DNA from: Kitasatospora cineracea
GTDB lineage: Bacteria > Actinomycetota > Actinomycetes > Streptomycetales > Streptomycetaceae
Reading direction: 5' to 3'
Length of the DNA stretch: 64,000 bases
Assembly (NCBI RefSeq): GCF_003751605.1
Contig: NZ_RJVJ01000001.1
Span: 5,394,001 to 5,458,000, forward strand
The translations under genes and the position numbers were made by a program. Numbering within the stretch: position 1 is the stretch's first letter; the number at the start of each line of letters is the position of its first letter. The notes below the pieces were generated by a model, which saw only the letters and a program-made list of their open reading frames with translations, was not told where the DNA came from and made no database searches. Positions 17,218-27,000 of the stretch are shown here, one piece after another.

Positions 17218-18579
17218 ATGGACGGTGGAACGGGTCGCAGCAGGTACGTGGACCTGCTGCGCGCGGGGGCGATCGTGCTGGTGGTGCTCGGCCACTGGCT
17301 GATCACCGCACTGGTACGGGCACCTGACGGAGCGTTGGCGGCGCCCGAGCTGATGGCGGCCGTGCCGTGGACGCAGTGGCTGACCCTGGGCTTCCAGATC
17401 ATGCCGGTTTTCTTCCTGGCCGGCGGCTACGCGGCGGCCGGTTCCTGGAACCGCTGCCGGGCCGGGGGCGGGACGGCAGCGGGCTGGATCCGCGGCCGCG
17501 CCCTGCGGCTGCTGCTGCCCACCGCCGCCTACCTGGTGCCGACGCTGGGCGGTCTGGCGATCGCGGGGGCGTGCGGGGCCGATCCGGCACTGCTCGGCAT
17601 GATCGGGTGGGCGCTGGCGATGCAGTTCTGGTTCCTGCCCGTGTACCTGGCGATCAGCATGCTGACACCGTGGCTGGCCGCGCTGCACCGGCGTTGGGGC
17701 CTGGGCTCGGTCGCGGCCCTCGCCGCGGCGGGGGCGGCGGTCGGCCTGCTGGTGATCGAGGTGGACGCCGACTGGGCGTACCGGGTCGGCCTGCTGAACT
17801 ACCTGCTGGTCTGGGCCGTCGCCTACCAGCTCGGCTTCGCCTGGCGGGCGGGCGGCGCGGTGGCCCGCCCGGTGTTCGGCGCGGCCCTGGCGGTGGGCGG
17901 GGCGGCCGGGTACGCGGCGCTGGTCGGGTTCGGGCCGTTCCCGGTCAGCCTGGTCCTGGTCAGCGGCGAGGAGGTCTCGAACACCGACCCGCCGTCGTTG
18001 GCGATGCTGGCCTGGCTGCTCGCCCAGTGCGGGCTGTGCCTGCTGCTGGCTCCGTACGCCGAGCGCGTCCTGAACGCCCGGCGGGGCCCCGGCCGGCTGA
18101 TCGCCCAGCTCGGCCGGGCCGGCATGTCGCTGTACCTCTGGCACATGGTGCCCGTGCTGGCCGTAGGGGCCGCGTTCTACCTCACCGACCTGGCCCCCGA
18201 ACCGGAGGTCGGCTCGGCAGCCTGGTGGGCCTGGCGCCCGGCGTGGGTGCTGGTGCTGGCCGTGCTGCTCGGCGCGCTGCTGGCCGCCCTGCGCCCGGTC
18301 GACGGCCTGCTGCTGCGGCTGGCCGGGCGCATCCGGGCACAGGCCCGGACAGCGGGCGCGGGACGGTCCGCCATGCTGCTCGCGGGGCTGGCGGCGGTGG
18401 GCTGGGCCCTGGCCCGCTGGGCGGTCCAGGGCCTGGCCCGGAGCGGATCGCCCGACTGGCGGGTCCTGCTCGCCTTCGCCATCGGTGTGGTGCTGGTCGG
18501 CGGCGCGGCGGGCCCGCGGAGCCCGACAGCGGCCGCGGCGGAACAGACCGTGGGGCAGCCGGTGGGACAGGGCAGCTGA
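17218..18579 (+). CDS. Acyltransferase-3-like integral membrane protein
   Basis: 453 residues from ATG 17218, preceded by GGGGGAGG. It begins RYVDLLRAGAIVLVVLGHW, the first membrane helix of the acyltransferase-3/OafA family with the catalytic His, and has about ten to eleven helices, including FFLAGGYAAAGSW and MSLYLWHMVPVL. Such proteins O-acylate cell-surface sugars, lipids or secondary metabolites. The acceptor cannot be inferred, and no glycosyltransferase or polyketide gene is adjacent. Single gene; it faces the GNAT gene tail to tail. Confidence 0.82.
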   Translation: MDGGTGRSRYVDLLRAGAIVLVVLGHWLITALVRAPDGALAAPELMAAVPWTQWLTLGFQIMPVFFLAGGYAAAGSWNRCRAGGGTAAGWIRGRALRLLLPTAAYLVPTLGGLAIAGACGADPALLGMIGWALAMQFWFLPVYLAISMLTPWLAALHRRWGLGSVAALAAAGAAVGLLVIEVDADWAYRVGLLNYLLVWAVAYQLGFAWRAGGAVARPVFGAALAVGGAAGYAALVGFGPFPVSLVLVSGEEVSNTDPPSLAMLAWLLAQCGLCLLLAPYAERVLNARRGPGRLIAQLGRAGMSLYLWHMVPVLAVGAAFYLTDLAPEPEVGSAAWWAWRPAWVLVLAVLLGALLAALRPVDGLLLRLAGRIRAQARTAGAGRSAMLLAGLAAVGWALARWAVQGLARSGSPDWRVLLAFAIGVVLVGGAAGPRSPTAAAAEQTVGQPVGQGS

Positions 18580-18583
18580 GGGC

Positions 18584-18602
18584 CCGCCGCCCCGAGCGGC
18601 GG
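18584..18602 (+). terminator. Short terminator-like hairpin after the acyltransferase gene
   Basis: CCGCCGC / GCGGCGG, seven perfect pairs with a five-base loop, five bases past the stop. Likely terminates the acyltransferase transcript, and possibly the convergent GNAT transcript. Confidence 0.45.
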
Positions 18603-18651
18603 CTGCGTGACAGTCCGGGGCGGCGGTTCGGAGCGGGCGGCGGGCGCCGGG

Positions 18652-19530
18652 TCAGAGCGGGCGGCGGAACTCGACGGAGCGGTGGGTGCTCCGATAGCCC
18701 AGGGCGCGGTTGACCGCCAGCATGCCGGTGTTGTGGTCGGCGGTGTCGGTGAGCAGGCCGGTGATCGCGGGGTGCTCGGCCCGCGTCCAACGGATCGCCT
18801 CGGCCTTCATCGCCCGGGCCAGGCCGCGCCTGCGGTGGGCGGGCTGGACGGCGGTGCCGTAGTGCTGGCCGTCGCCGGACCGGTCGGCGGGCAGCACCAG
18901 CTCGCTGAACCCGACCAGGTCGCCGGTGGCGGTCTCCAGCACGGCGACGGTGTGCAGCAGTTCGCCCCGGTCGGCGACGGCCTTCGCCACGGCCAGCACC
19001 CGGGCCTCGTCCCACACGACCCGGCCGAACCCGACGTCGCCCAGCGGGATGTCGTCCATGGCGCTGCGCGAGCGGGTGAAGGCCGGCAGCCACTCCTCGG
19101 GGCAGCTGCCGAGCCAGGAGACCAGCCGGTAGCCGGACGGGAGCCCGGCCGCCGCCGCTCCACCGGTGGAGGTTCCGGCCGTCAGGTCCAGCCGGGCGAA
19201 GTCGAGGACGAGGGCCCGTCCGAAGCCCCGGGCGGAGAGGAAGGCGTCGCCCGGGGAGCCCTCGACGGCCTGGGCGAGCAGGGCGCCGCGCCCGTCCTCC
19301 CGGGCCGCGGCGACCGCGGCCGCGAGCAGTGCCGACCCGGCGCCGCGGCGTCGCTCGGCGGGGTGGACGTCCAGGGTGAGTTCGCAGAGATGGGCCTGTT
19401 CGGGGGAGTCGAACAGGCGGAGGAAGGCGCTGCCGAGCGGGGTGCCGTCCCGGGCGGAGGCCAGCCAGGCGAGGCGGTGGGAGAAGGGGCTGTCGGCGGG
19501 ATCGGTGAGGGCGGTCAGGCGGAAGGTCAC
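18652..19530 (-). CDS. Tandem GNAT N-acetyltransferase
   Basis: 292 residues from GTG 19530. Two GNAT domains: the first (about 1-140) has the acetyl-CoA loop HPAERRRGAGSALL, the second (about 150-292) has QPAHRRRGLARAM followed by NTGMLAVNRALGY, a typical GNAT C-terminus. Double-GNAT proteins of this size include mycothiol synthase-like enzymes; MshD normally has its own features and I do not claim identity. It would transfer an acetyl group to an amine or protein. Convergent with the acyltransferase gene and divergent from the glnA4-like operon. Confidence 0.8.
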   Translation of the reverse strand: MTFRLTALTDPADSPFSHRLAWLASARDGTPLGSAFLRLFDSPEQAHLCELTLDVHPAERRRGAGSALLAAAVAAAREDGRGALLAQAVEGSPGDAFLSARGFGRALVLDFARLDLTAGTSTGGAAAAGLPSGYRLVSWLGSCPEEWLPAFTRSRSAMDDIPLGDVGFGRVVWDEARVLAVAKAVADRGELLHTVAVLETATGDLVGFSELVLPADRSGDGQHYGTAVQPAHRRRGLARAMKAEAIRWTRAEHPAITGLLTDTADHNTGMLAVNRALGYRSTHRSVEFRRPL

Positions 19531-19807
19531 GGGCGGTGGACTCCAGGAGGACGGGGCGGGCGGGCAGGCGCCACCGAAGCAGGTCCGGACGTCCGGGGCA
19601 ATCGCATTTCGGATCGGACGACGAGTGGAACGAGGGTGGAAAAACTGATGAGCGGTCAGTTCATCGGTATGAGCGATCTTCTGACGGGTAATCAGGTTTG
19701 TTCGGTGCCCGCGCGGCCACTGGTGCGCCCGGGCCCGGAGCGGGATCATCGTCGTCGTGGCGGACCGGTCCGCGTGCGGCGGGCCGGGTGGCGGAGGTGG
19801 TGGGCGG

Positions 19808-21166
19808 ATGACCGAGGCACGGCTCACGGTGGAGCGGCTGCGGGGACTGGTGGCCGAGGGCGCGGTGGAGACGGTCGTCCTGGCCGTCACCGACATGCAG
19901 GGCCGGTTGCAGGGCAAACGCCTGGACGCCGGGTACTTCCTGACCGAGGTGCTGGGCGCGGGCGCCGAGGGCTGCGGCTACCTGCTGGCGGTGGACGTGG
20001 AGATGAACACCGTCGACGGCTACACCGTCTCCTCCTGGGAGAACGGCTACGGAGACCTGGTCTTCGCCCCCGACCCGGCCACCCTGCGGATGGTGCCCTG
20101 GCACCCGGCCACCGCCATGGTCCAGTGCGACCTCGCCCACCACGACGGCACGCCGGTCGCGGTCTCGCCCCGGCAGGTGCTGCGCCGCCAGCTGGAGCGG
20201 CTGGCCGGCTACGGCTGGGGCGCGTGCGTGGGCACCGAGCTGGAGTTCATGGTGTTCCGGGACAGCTACGAGCACGCCTGGGCGAAGCACTACCAGGACC
20301 TCACGCCCGTCAACCAGTACAACGTCGACTACTCGATCCTCGGCACCGCCCGGATCGAACCGCTGCTGCGCCGCCTGCGCACCGGCATGGCCAGGGCCGG
20401 GCTGACGGTGGAGTCCGCGAAGGGCGAGTGCAACCTCGGGCAGCACGAGATCGCGTTCCGCTACGCCGACGCGCTGACCACCTGCGACGACCACGCCGTC
20501 TACAAGACCGGCGCGAAGGAGATCGCCGCGCAGGAGGGCGTCAGCCTCACCTTCATGGCCAAGTACGACCAGCGCGAGGGCAACTCCTGCCACGTGCACC
20601 TGAGCCTGCGCGACGAGCGGGGCCGCCCGGTCTTCCCCGGCGAGGGCCCGCACGGCTTCTCCCGGACGATGGAGCACTTCCTGGCCGGGCAGCTCGCCTG
20701 CCTCGATCGGTTCGCGCTGCTGCTCGCCCCGACCGTCAACTCCTACAAGCGCTACGTGCCGGGCAGCTTCGCCCCCACCGCGATCGCCTGGGGCCGCGAC
20801 AACCGGACGTGCGCGCTGCGGGTGGTCGGGCACGGGGCCTCGCTGCGGTTCGAGAACCGGGTGCCCGGCGGTGACGTCAACCCGTACCTGGCGGTGGCCG
20901 CGCTGATCGCCGCCGGGCTGCACGGCGTGGAGCACCAGCTGCCGCTGGAGCCAGAGTTCACCGGCAACGCGTACGCCTCCGACGCGCCCAGGGTGCCCCC
21001 GACGCTGCGCGAGGCCGTCGACCGGTTCGAGCGCAGCGAGGCCGCCACCGAGGCGTTCGGCAAGGACGTCGTGCGGCACTACGCCCACGCCGGGCGGGTC
21101 GAACTCGCCGCGTACGACGCCGCGGTGACCGACTGGGAGCGCCGCCGCGGCTTCGAGCGGCTGTGA
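19808..21166 (+). CDS. glnA4: Glutamine-synthetase-like gamma-glutamylamide ligase (GlnA4-like)
   Basis: 452 residues. Glutamine synthetase catalytic-domain signatures are present: GTELEFMVF, ESAKGECNLGQHEI, GNSCHVHLSL, SYKRYVPGSFAPT and NRTCALRVV. No adenylylation Tyr motif of true GlnA is seen. The order GS-like / aldehyde dehydrogenase / SDR on one strand is that of the S. coelicolor glnA4 locus, whose ligase makes gamma-glutamylethanolamide for ethanolamine use; polyamine-specific GlnA3 is the alternative. Start ATG 19808 follows GGTGGTGGGCGG. Its stop overlaps a GTG in frame with the next gene. Confidence 0.8.
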   Translation: MTEARLTVERLRGLVAEGAVETVVLAVTDMQGRLQGKRLDAGYFLTEVLGAGAEGCGYLLAVDVEMNTVDGYTVSSWENGYGDLVFAPDPATLRMVPWHPATAMVQCDLAHHDGTPVAVSPRQVLRRQLERLAGYGWGACVGTELEFMVFRDSYEHAWAKHYQDLTPVNQYNVDYSILGTARIEPLLRRLRTGMARAGLTVESAKGECNLGQHEIAFRYADALTTCDDHAVYKTGAKEIAAQEGVSLTFMAKYDQREGNSCHVHLSLRDERGRPVFPGEGPHGFSRTMEHFLAGQLACLDRFALLLAPTVNSYKRYVPGSFAPTAIAWGRDNRTCALRVVGHGASLRFENRVPGGDVNPYLAVAALIAAGLHGVEHQLPLEPEFTGNAYASDAPRVPPTLREAVDRFERSEAATEAFGKDVVRHYAHAGRVELAAYDAAVTDWERRRGFERL

Positions 21167-21204
21167 GGCGGGCGCGGCAGGCGCACGAGAGCGAGGAGGA
21201 GCAG

Positions 21205-22581
21205 GTGTCCGAGGAGTCCGAGCCGTACCGGGTGGTCAACCCCGCCACCGAGGAGGTGATCACCACCGTCGACCTGGCCGGTCCGGCCGCCGCCGACGCC
21301 GCGATCGCCCGCGCCAAGGCGGCGTTCGAGAGCTGGCGGAACGTGGCCCCCGGCGACCGGGCCCGGCTGCTGCGCCGCTTCGCCGCCGAAGTGGACGCCG
21401 AACGCGAGCAGCTGGCCGCCCTGGAGGTCGCCAACGCCGGGCACACCATCGGCAACGCCCGCTGGGAGGCCGGCAACGCGCGCGACGTCATCGAGTACTA
21501 CGCGGGCGCCCCCGAGCGGCTGTTCGGCCGGCAGATCCCGGTGGCCGGCGGCCTCGACGTGACCTTCCACGAGCCGCTCGGCGTGGTCGGCGTGATCGTC
21601 CCGTGGAACTTCCCGCTGCCGATCGCCGCCTGGGCGCTGGCCCCCGCACTGGCCGCGGGCAACACCGTCATCGTCAAACCCGCCGAGCTCACCCCGCTCA
21701 CCGCGCTGCGGCTGGCCGAACTCGCCCTGCGCGCGGGCCTGCCCGAGGGCGTGCTGCAGGTGCTGCCCGGCCGCGGCCCGGTGGTCGGACAGCGCTTCGT
21801 CACCCACCCCGACGTCCGCAAGGTGGTGTTCACCGGCTCCACCGCCGTCGGCAAGTCGGTGATGGCGGGCTGCGCCGCCCAGGTCAAGCCGGTCACGCTC
21901 GAACTCGGCGGCAAGAGCGCCAACATCGTCTTCGCCGACGCCGACCTGGACAAGGCCGCCGCCACCGCCCCGTACGCGGTCTTCGACAACGCGGGGCAGG
22001 ACTGCTGCGCGCGCTCCCGGATCCTGGTCGAGGCGAGCGTGTACGAGGAGTTCATGGAGCGGCTGGAGCGCGCCGTCCGGGGGGTGCGGGTCGGTGACCC
22101 GGCGGACGAGAAGACCGAGATGGGGCCGCTGGTCTCGGCCGCGCACCGGGCCCGGGTGGCCTCCTACGTGGACGGCGACACCGAGGTGGCGTTCCGCGGC
22201 GCCGCGCCCGAAGGGCCCGGCTTCTGGTACCCGCCGACGGTGCTGGCGCCGATCGCCCCCGACCACCGGGCGTTCACCGAGGAGGTGTTCGGCCCGGTCG
22301 TCACCGTGGTCCCGTTCCGCGGCGAGAGCGACGCGGTGCGGATCGCCAACGCCACCGAGTACGGCCTGTCCGGGTCGGTCTGGACGCGCGACGTGGGCCG
22401 GGCGCTGCGCGTCGCCCGGGCCCTGGAGGCGGGCAACCTGTCCGTCAACTCGCACTCCTCGGTGCGCTACTGGACGCCGTTCGGCGGCTTCAAACAGTCC
22501 GGCCTGGGCCGCGAGCTCGGACCGGACGCCCTGCACGCCTTCACCGAGACCAAGAACGTCTTCATCGCCACGGAGGAATGA
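21205..22581 (+). CDS. NAD(P)-dependent aldehyde dehydrogenase
   Basis: 458 residues. The GTG at 21205 was chosen over the overlapping GTG 21163 because GAGGAGGAG stands directly before it. LELGGKSAN carries the general-base Glu and NAGQDCCARSR the catalytic Cys; PWNFP and GSTAVGK line the NAD site. In the glnA4-type pathway such an enzyme oxidises the gamma-glutamyl aldehyde made from the amine adduct. It ends 14 bp before the gamma-aminobutyraldehyde-dehydrogenase class would usually show a long tail, so the length is normal to slightly short. Confidence 0.87.
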   Translation: MSEESEPYRVVNPATEEVITTVDLAGPAAADAAIARAKAAFESWRNVAPGDRARLLRRFAAEVDAEREQLAALEVANAGHTIGNARWEAGNARDVIEYYAGAPERLFGRQIPVAGGLDVTFHEPLGVVGVIVPWNFPLPIAAWALAPALAAGNTVIVKPAELTPLTALRLAELALRAGLPEGVLQVLPGRGPVVGQRFVTHPDVRKVVFTGSTAVGKSVMAGCAAQVKPVTLELGGKSANIVFADADLDKAAATAPYAVFDNAGQDCCARSRILVEASVYEEFMERLERAVRGVRVGDPADEKTEMGPLVSAAHRARVASYVDGDTEVAFRGAAPEGPGFWYPPTVLAPIAPDHRAFTEEVFGPVVTVVPFRGESDAVRIANATEYGLSGSVWTRDVGRALRVARALEAGNLSVNSHSSVRYWTPFGGFKQSGLGRELGPDALHAFTETKNVFIATEE

Positions 22582-22586
22582 GCCAG

Positions 22587-23357
22587 ATGAGCAAGCGACT
22601 TGAGGGCCGGGTGGCGGTCGTCACCGGCGCGGGCAGCGGCATCGGCCTGGCCACGGTGCGCCGCTTCGCCGCCGAGGGCGCGAAGGTGGTGTGCGCCGAC
22701 ATCGACGAGGAGACCGGCACCAAGGCCGCCAACGAGGCCGGCGGCCTGTTCGTGCGCACCGACGTCACCGACGAGGAGCAGGTCCGGGCCCTGTTCGACA
22801 CCGCCGTCGAGCACTACGGCAGCCTGGACGTGGCGTTCAACAACGCGGGCATCTCCCCGCCGGACGACGACTCCATCCTGGTCACCGGCCTGGAGGCGTG
22901 GAAGCGCGTCCAGGACGTCAACCTGACCTCGGTGTACCTGTGTTGCAAGTACGCGATCGGCCACATGCGGCGGCAGGGCAGGGGCTCGATCATCAACACC
23001 GCGTCCTTCGTGGCGGTGATGGGCGCCGCGACCTCGCAGATCTCCTACAGCGCCTCCAAGGGCGGCGTGCTGGCGATGAGCCGCGAGCTGGGCGTGGAGT
23101 TCGCCCGCGAGGGCATCCGGGTCAACGCGCTGTGCCCCGGCCCGGTCAACACCCCGCTGCTGCAGGAGCTGTTCGCCAAGGACCCGGAACGCGCCGCCCG
23201 CAGGCTGGTGCACATCCCGCTCGGCCGGTTCGCCGAACCCGAGGAGATCGCCGCCGCGGTGGCCTTCCTGGCCAGCGACGACTCCTCCTTCATGACCGCC
23301 AACACCTTCCTGGTGGACGGCGGCATCTCCGGCGCGTACGTCACCCCGCTCCCGTAG
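22587..23357 (+). CDS. Short-chain dehydrogenase/reductase (SDR), third gene of the glnA4-like operon
   Basis: 256 residues. TGAGSGIG cofactor loop, NNAG, catalytic Ser in INTASF, YSASKGG active-site Tyr/Lys, and a C-terminal LVDGG. ATG 22587 has GGAGG nine bases upstream; the overlapping ATG 22578 would sit too close to it. In this context it probably oxidises the gamma-glutamylated amino alcohol to the aldehyde that its neighbour then oxidises (inference), so the three genes would turn ethanolamine or a related amine into glutamate plus carbon. Confidence 0.87.
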   Translation: MSKRLEGRVAVVTGAGSGIGLATVRRFAAEGAKVVCADIDEETGTKAANEAGGLFVRTDVTDEEQVRALFDTAVEHYGSLDVAFNNAGISPPDDDSILVTGLEAWKRVQDVNLTSVYLCCKYAIGHMRRQGRGSIINTASFVAVMGAATSQISYSASKGGVLAMSRELGVEFAREGIRVNALCPGPVNTPLLQELFAKDPERAARRLVHIPLGRFAEPEEIAAAVAFLASDDSSFMTANTFLVDGGISGAYVTPLP

Positions 23358-23420
23358 CGCATGCGGCGGCCGGGCGGGTCCCGGAGGACACCGCCCGGCC
23401 GCCGCGCGCACCCGGGGAGG

Positions 23421-23828
23421 TCAGTGCGAGGAGGACGCGTCCCCGCCGACCGCGAGGGCGTCGCCCCCGTCGCTCAGCGCGTCGCCGCCGACGGCCAGCG
23501 CGGAGCCGCACAGCGCCTCGGCGTCGCCCCCGATCGCGCCCGCGTCGCCGCCCTCGGCCCAGGCGTCGCCACCCGTCGCCAGGGCGCTGCCGCCCAGCGC
23601 GCCCGCGTCCCCGCCGACCGCGCCCGCGTTCCCGTCCTCGGCCCAGGCGTCGCCGCCGACCGCGCCCGCGTCGCCGCCCCGGGCCGCCGCGTCGCCGCCG
23701 ACGGCCAGCGCCCCGTGCGGGTGCATGTGGTGGTGGTGGGAGTGGGCGGAGGCGGTGCCCACCGTGCCGAGCAGGGCGAGCCCGGTGAGGAAGGCGGTGG
23801 TGGTGACCTTGGCAAGGCTGGAACGCAT
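23421..23828 (-). CDS. Secreted His-rich protein built of GDAxAxG heptad repeats
   Basis: 135 residues. Signal peptide (about 1-28, ending TASA) followed by a His cluster (HSHHHHMHPHG) and then about thirteen seven-residue repeats of consensus G-D-A-x-A-x-G running to the C-terminus. One repeat has Cys in place of Gly. ATG 23828 was chosen because GGAGA precedes it; ATG 23840 lies four codons upstream. No catalytic residue is recognisable. Regular Gly/Asp/Ala heptads suggest an extended beta-solenoid or a metal-binding surface protein (inference). Monocistronic. Confidence 0.75.
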   Translation of the reverse strand: MRSSLAKVTTTAFLTGLALLGTVGTASAHSHHHHMHPHGALAVGGDAAARGGDAGAVGGDAWAEDGNAGAVGGDAGALGGSALATGGDAWAEGGDAGAIGGDAEALCGSALAVGGDALSDGGDALAVGGDASSSH

Positions 23829-24054
23829 CGAGTTCTCCATGCTCGGCGCTGAACGCCGTGGCGTCGCGCGCGGTTTCGGGGGCCGGACGCGACGATCATC
23901 GGCACCCGGAGCCCCCGGCCGTACGCCGCGGGCCGGTCGGTCACCCGGCCGGGGCACATCCACCGCCGCGACGGGTGAGCGCCGTACCGCCGGATGCCGT
24001 ACCGGGCGGCGCGCGGGGTTGACGCCCCTGCGGGCCAAGGAAGTTGACGTCACG

Positions 24055-27000
24055 TCAGTGTGACGATCGGACCGGAAGCTCCATCTCGAACCAGACCACC
24101 TTGCCGTCCCGGGTGGCCCGGCTGCCCCAGCGGTGCGCCAGCTCGTTGATCAGCAGCATGCCCCGCCCGCCCTCGTCGTGCTCGCCCACCGGCCGCAGCC
24201 GCGGCTCCCGGCTGTCCGCGTCCGACACCTCCACCGTCAGCAGCGAGCCCCGGAACAGCCGCAACTGCAACGGCGAACCCGCGTGCAGCACCGCGTTCGC
24301 CAACAGCTCCCCGGCCAGCAGCACCACCGGCTCCACCAGCGAACCCAGCCCCCAGTCGGCCAGCGTCCGCCGGGTGAACTCCCGGGCGTGCCGCAGCAGT
24401 GCCGGATCCCCCGACAGCGCCAGGGTCGCCAGCCGGTCCGCGCCGACCGGCCCCGCGTGCGCCATGATCACCGCCACGTCGTCCTGACCCATCGTCGCCC
24501 CGAGCGCCCCCAGCACCGCGTCGCAGCCGCGCTCCAGGGTCGACTGACGGTGCGTCACCGTCTCCCGCAGCAGCTCCAGACCCTCGTCCAGGTCCTGCCC
24601 GCGCCGCTCCACCAGGCCGTCCGTGTACAGCACCAGCAGCCCGTCCGTGCGCAGCGGGAAGCGCACCGACTCGAACGGCACCCCGCCCACGCCCAGCGGC
24701 GCGCCCGGCGGCGGCGTCACCAGCCGGGCCTGGCCGTCCCGCTCCGAGACCACCGGCGGCAGGTGTCCTGCCGAGGCCAGGATGCACTCCTCGTCCACCG
24801 GGTCGAACACCGCGCACACGCAGGTGGCGAACTGGCCCTCGCCGAGCTGCGCGGTCGCCTCGTCCAGCCGCCGCAGCACCCGCGCCGGATCCAGGTCCAG
24901 CGTCACCAGCGTCCGCGCCACCGTCCGCAGCTGGCCCATCGTGGCGGCGGCCCGGATGCCGTGCCCCATCACGTCGCCGACGATCAGCGCCACCCGCCCG
25001 CCGGTCAGCGGCACCACGTCGAACCAGTCACCGCCGATCTCGTCGCCCACCGTCGAGGGCAGGTAGCGGTGCGCGATCTCCAGCCCGGGCGTGTGGTGCA
25101 CGTCCTGCGGCAGCAGGCTGCGCTGCAGGGTCAGCGCGGTGTCCCGCTCCCGCCGGTACAACCGGGCGTTGTCGATGCACACCGCCGCCCGCGCCGCCAG
25201 CTCCTCGCCCAGCGCCCGGTCCGCCGGGGTGAACGGCTCCGGATTGGCCAGCCGGACGAACTCCACCCCGCCCAGTACCTGGCCGCGCGCCAGCAGCGGC
25301 ACCATCAGGTACGAGTGGATCCCGGCGTCCAGGCCCGGCTGGACCCGGTCCGGGTGCGCCACGATCCGGCGCAGCTCGAACTCGTCCACGTGCGGCACCA
25401 GGATCGACCGGCCGGTGCGCATCGCCTGCGCGTACAGCTTGGCCGAGTGCGTGGTCTCCCCGACCTCGTCCGCCGCCCCCGTCAGCAGCAGGCCGTCCTC
25501 CCGCTCGCCCACCGCGACCGCCCGCAGCGGCACCGAACCGGACTCCGGCACCGGCTCCGGGTCCTCGCCGGTCAGCACCGCCTCGCGGATGTCCACCGTC
25601 ACGAAGTCCGCGAACCGCGGGATCACCACGTCCACCAGCTCCTGGGCGGTGATCGTCAGGTCCAGCGTGGTGCCGATCCGGGTGGACGCCTCGTTCAGCA
25701 GCGCCAGCCGCTGCTGGGCGGCCTCGGCGGCCTCCAGCGCCCGCTGCCGCTGCTCGGCCGCGTCCCGCTCCCGGGTGTACAACAACGCGTTGTCGATCGA
25801 CACCGCCGCCCGGGCCGCCAGCTCGCCGGCCAGCGCCAGGTCCGCCTGCCCGTACGGAGTCTCGGTCCGGGACCGGAAGAACGTCGCCGTGCCGATCGCC
25901 GCACCCCGCGCGATCAGCGGCACCACCATCATCGAACGCACCCCCTGGGCCCGGATCGCCCCGCCCCGCACCGGGTCGTCCGTGAACCAACTCATCGCCG
26001 CCCCGTCCGTCCGCGGCACCAGCACCGGCCGGCCGTGCGACAGCGCCCAGGCGTACGGGGTGCTCGGGTGCAGCCGCTGCACGGTGTCGGCCGGGGCGAT
26101 CGACGACATCCCGCTGCCCGGCACGGTGTGGAACGCCAGCCGCCGCAGCACCGCGGAGCGGTCCCCGCGGCCCGGCAGCGCGGCCGGCTCGCCCCGCACC
26201 AGGGCGTCCAGCACCTCCACCACCACGGTGTCCGCCAGGCTCGGCGCGGCCGTCTCGGCCAGCTCCCGGGCCGTGGTGGCCAGGTCCAGCGTGGTGCCGA
26301 TCCGGGTGGACGCCTCGTTCAGCAGCGCCAGCCGCTGCTGGGCGGCCTCGGCGGCGCCCTCCGCCTCGAAGCGCTCGGTGATGTCCACGACCGTGGTGCT
26401 CACCCCCAGCACCGTGCCGTCCGGCTGCTCCAGCCGGAAGCTCGACACCGACCAGGCGTGCTCGTGGTCCGGGTCGGCCGCCGTCCAGCCGTGCGTCCGG
26501 GCGTCCACCACCGGCTGCCCGTCGGCCAGCACCCGGCGCATCGTCTCCTCCGCCGCCCGGCCGTCGATCCCCGGCAGCACCTCGCTCAGCCGCCGCCCCA
26601 GGTGCTGCTCCACCGGCAGCCCGTTGATCCGGGCCAGCGCCTCGTTCAGCCGGACGTAGCGCATGTCGGTGTCGTACACCGCCATCCCGACCGGCGACTG
26701 CGTGAAGAACCCGTCCAGCACCGCCAGGTCCGCGGCCAGCCGGCGCACCTCGCTGACGTCCGAGGCCACCGCCAGCACCATCGGCGAGCCCTCCCGGTCC
26801 AGCACCGGGAAGGTCCGGAAGTCGAGCCGCACCAGGTGCCCGTCCCGGTGCCGCACCGGGAACACCCCCGACCAGGCGCGGCCGCTCAGGATCCGGGCGA
26901 ACAGCTCCAGCGCCGCCGGACGCCGCTCCGGGCCGACCAGGATGTCCGCCGCGCGGGTGCCCACCGCGAGGTCGGCCGGGAAGCCGAGCAGCGCCTCCGC

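Noticed and set aside
19531..19807. Direct and inverted repeats upstream of the glnA4-like gene as GlnR or EutR sites
   Set aside because: The short repeats do not fit a known box well enough.
23421..23731. Short periodic repeats taken as a CRISPR array or satellite
   Set aside because: The 21-bp period codes a seven-residue protein repeat; there are no spacers.
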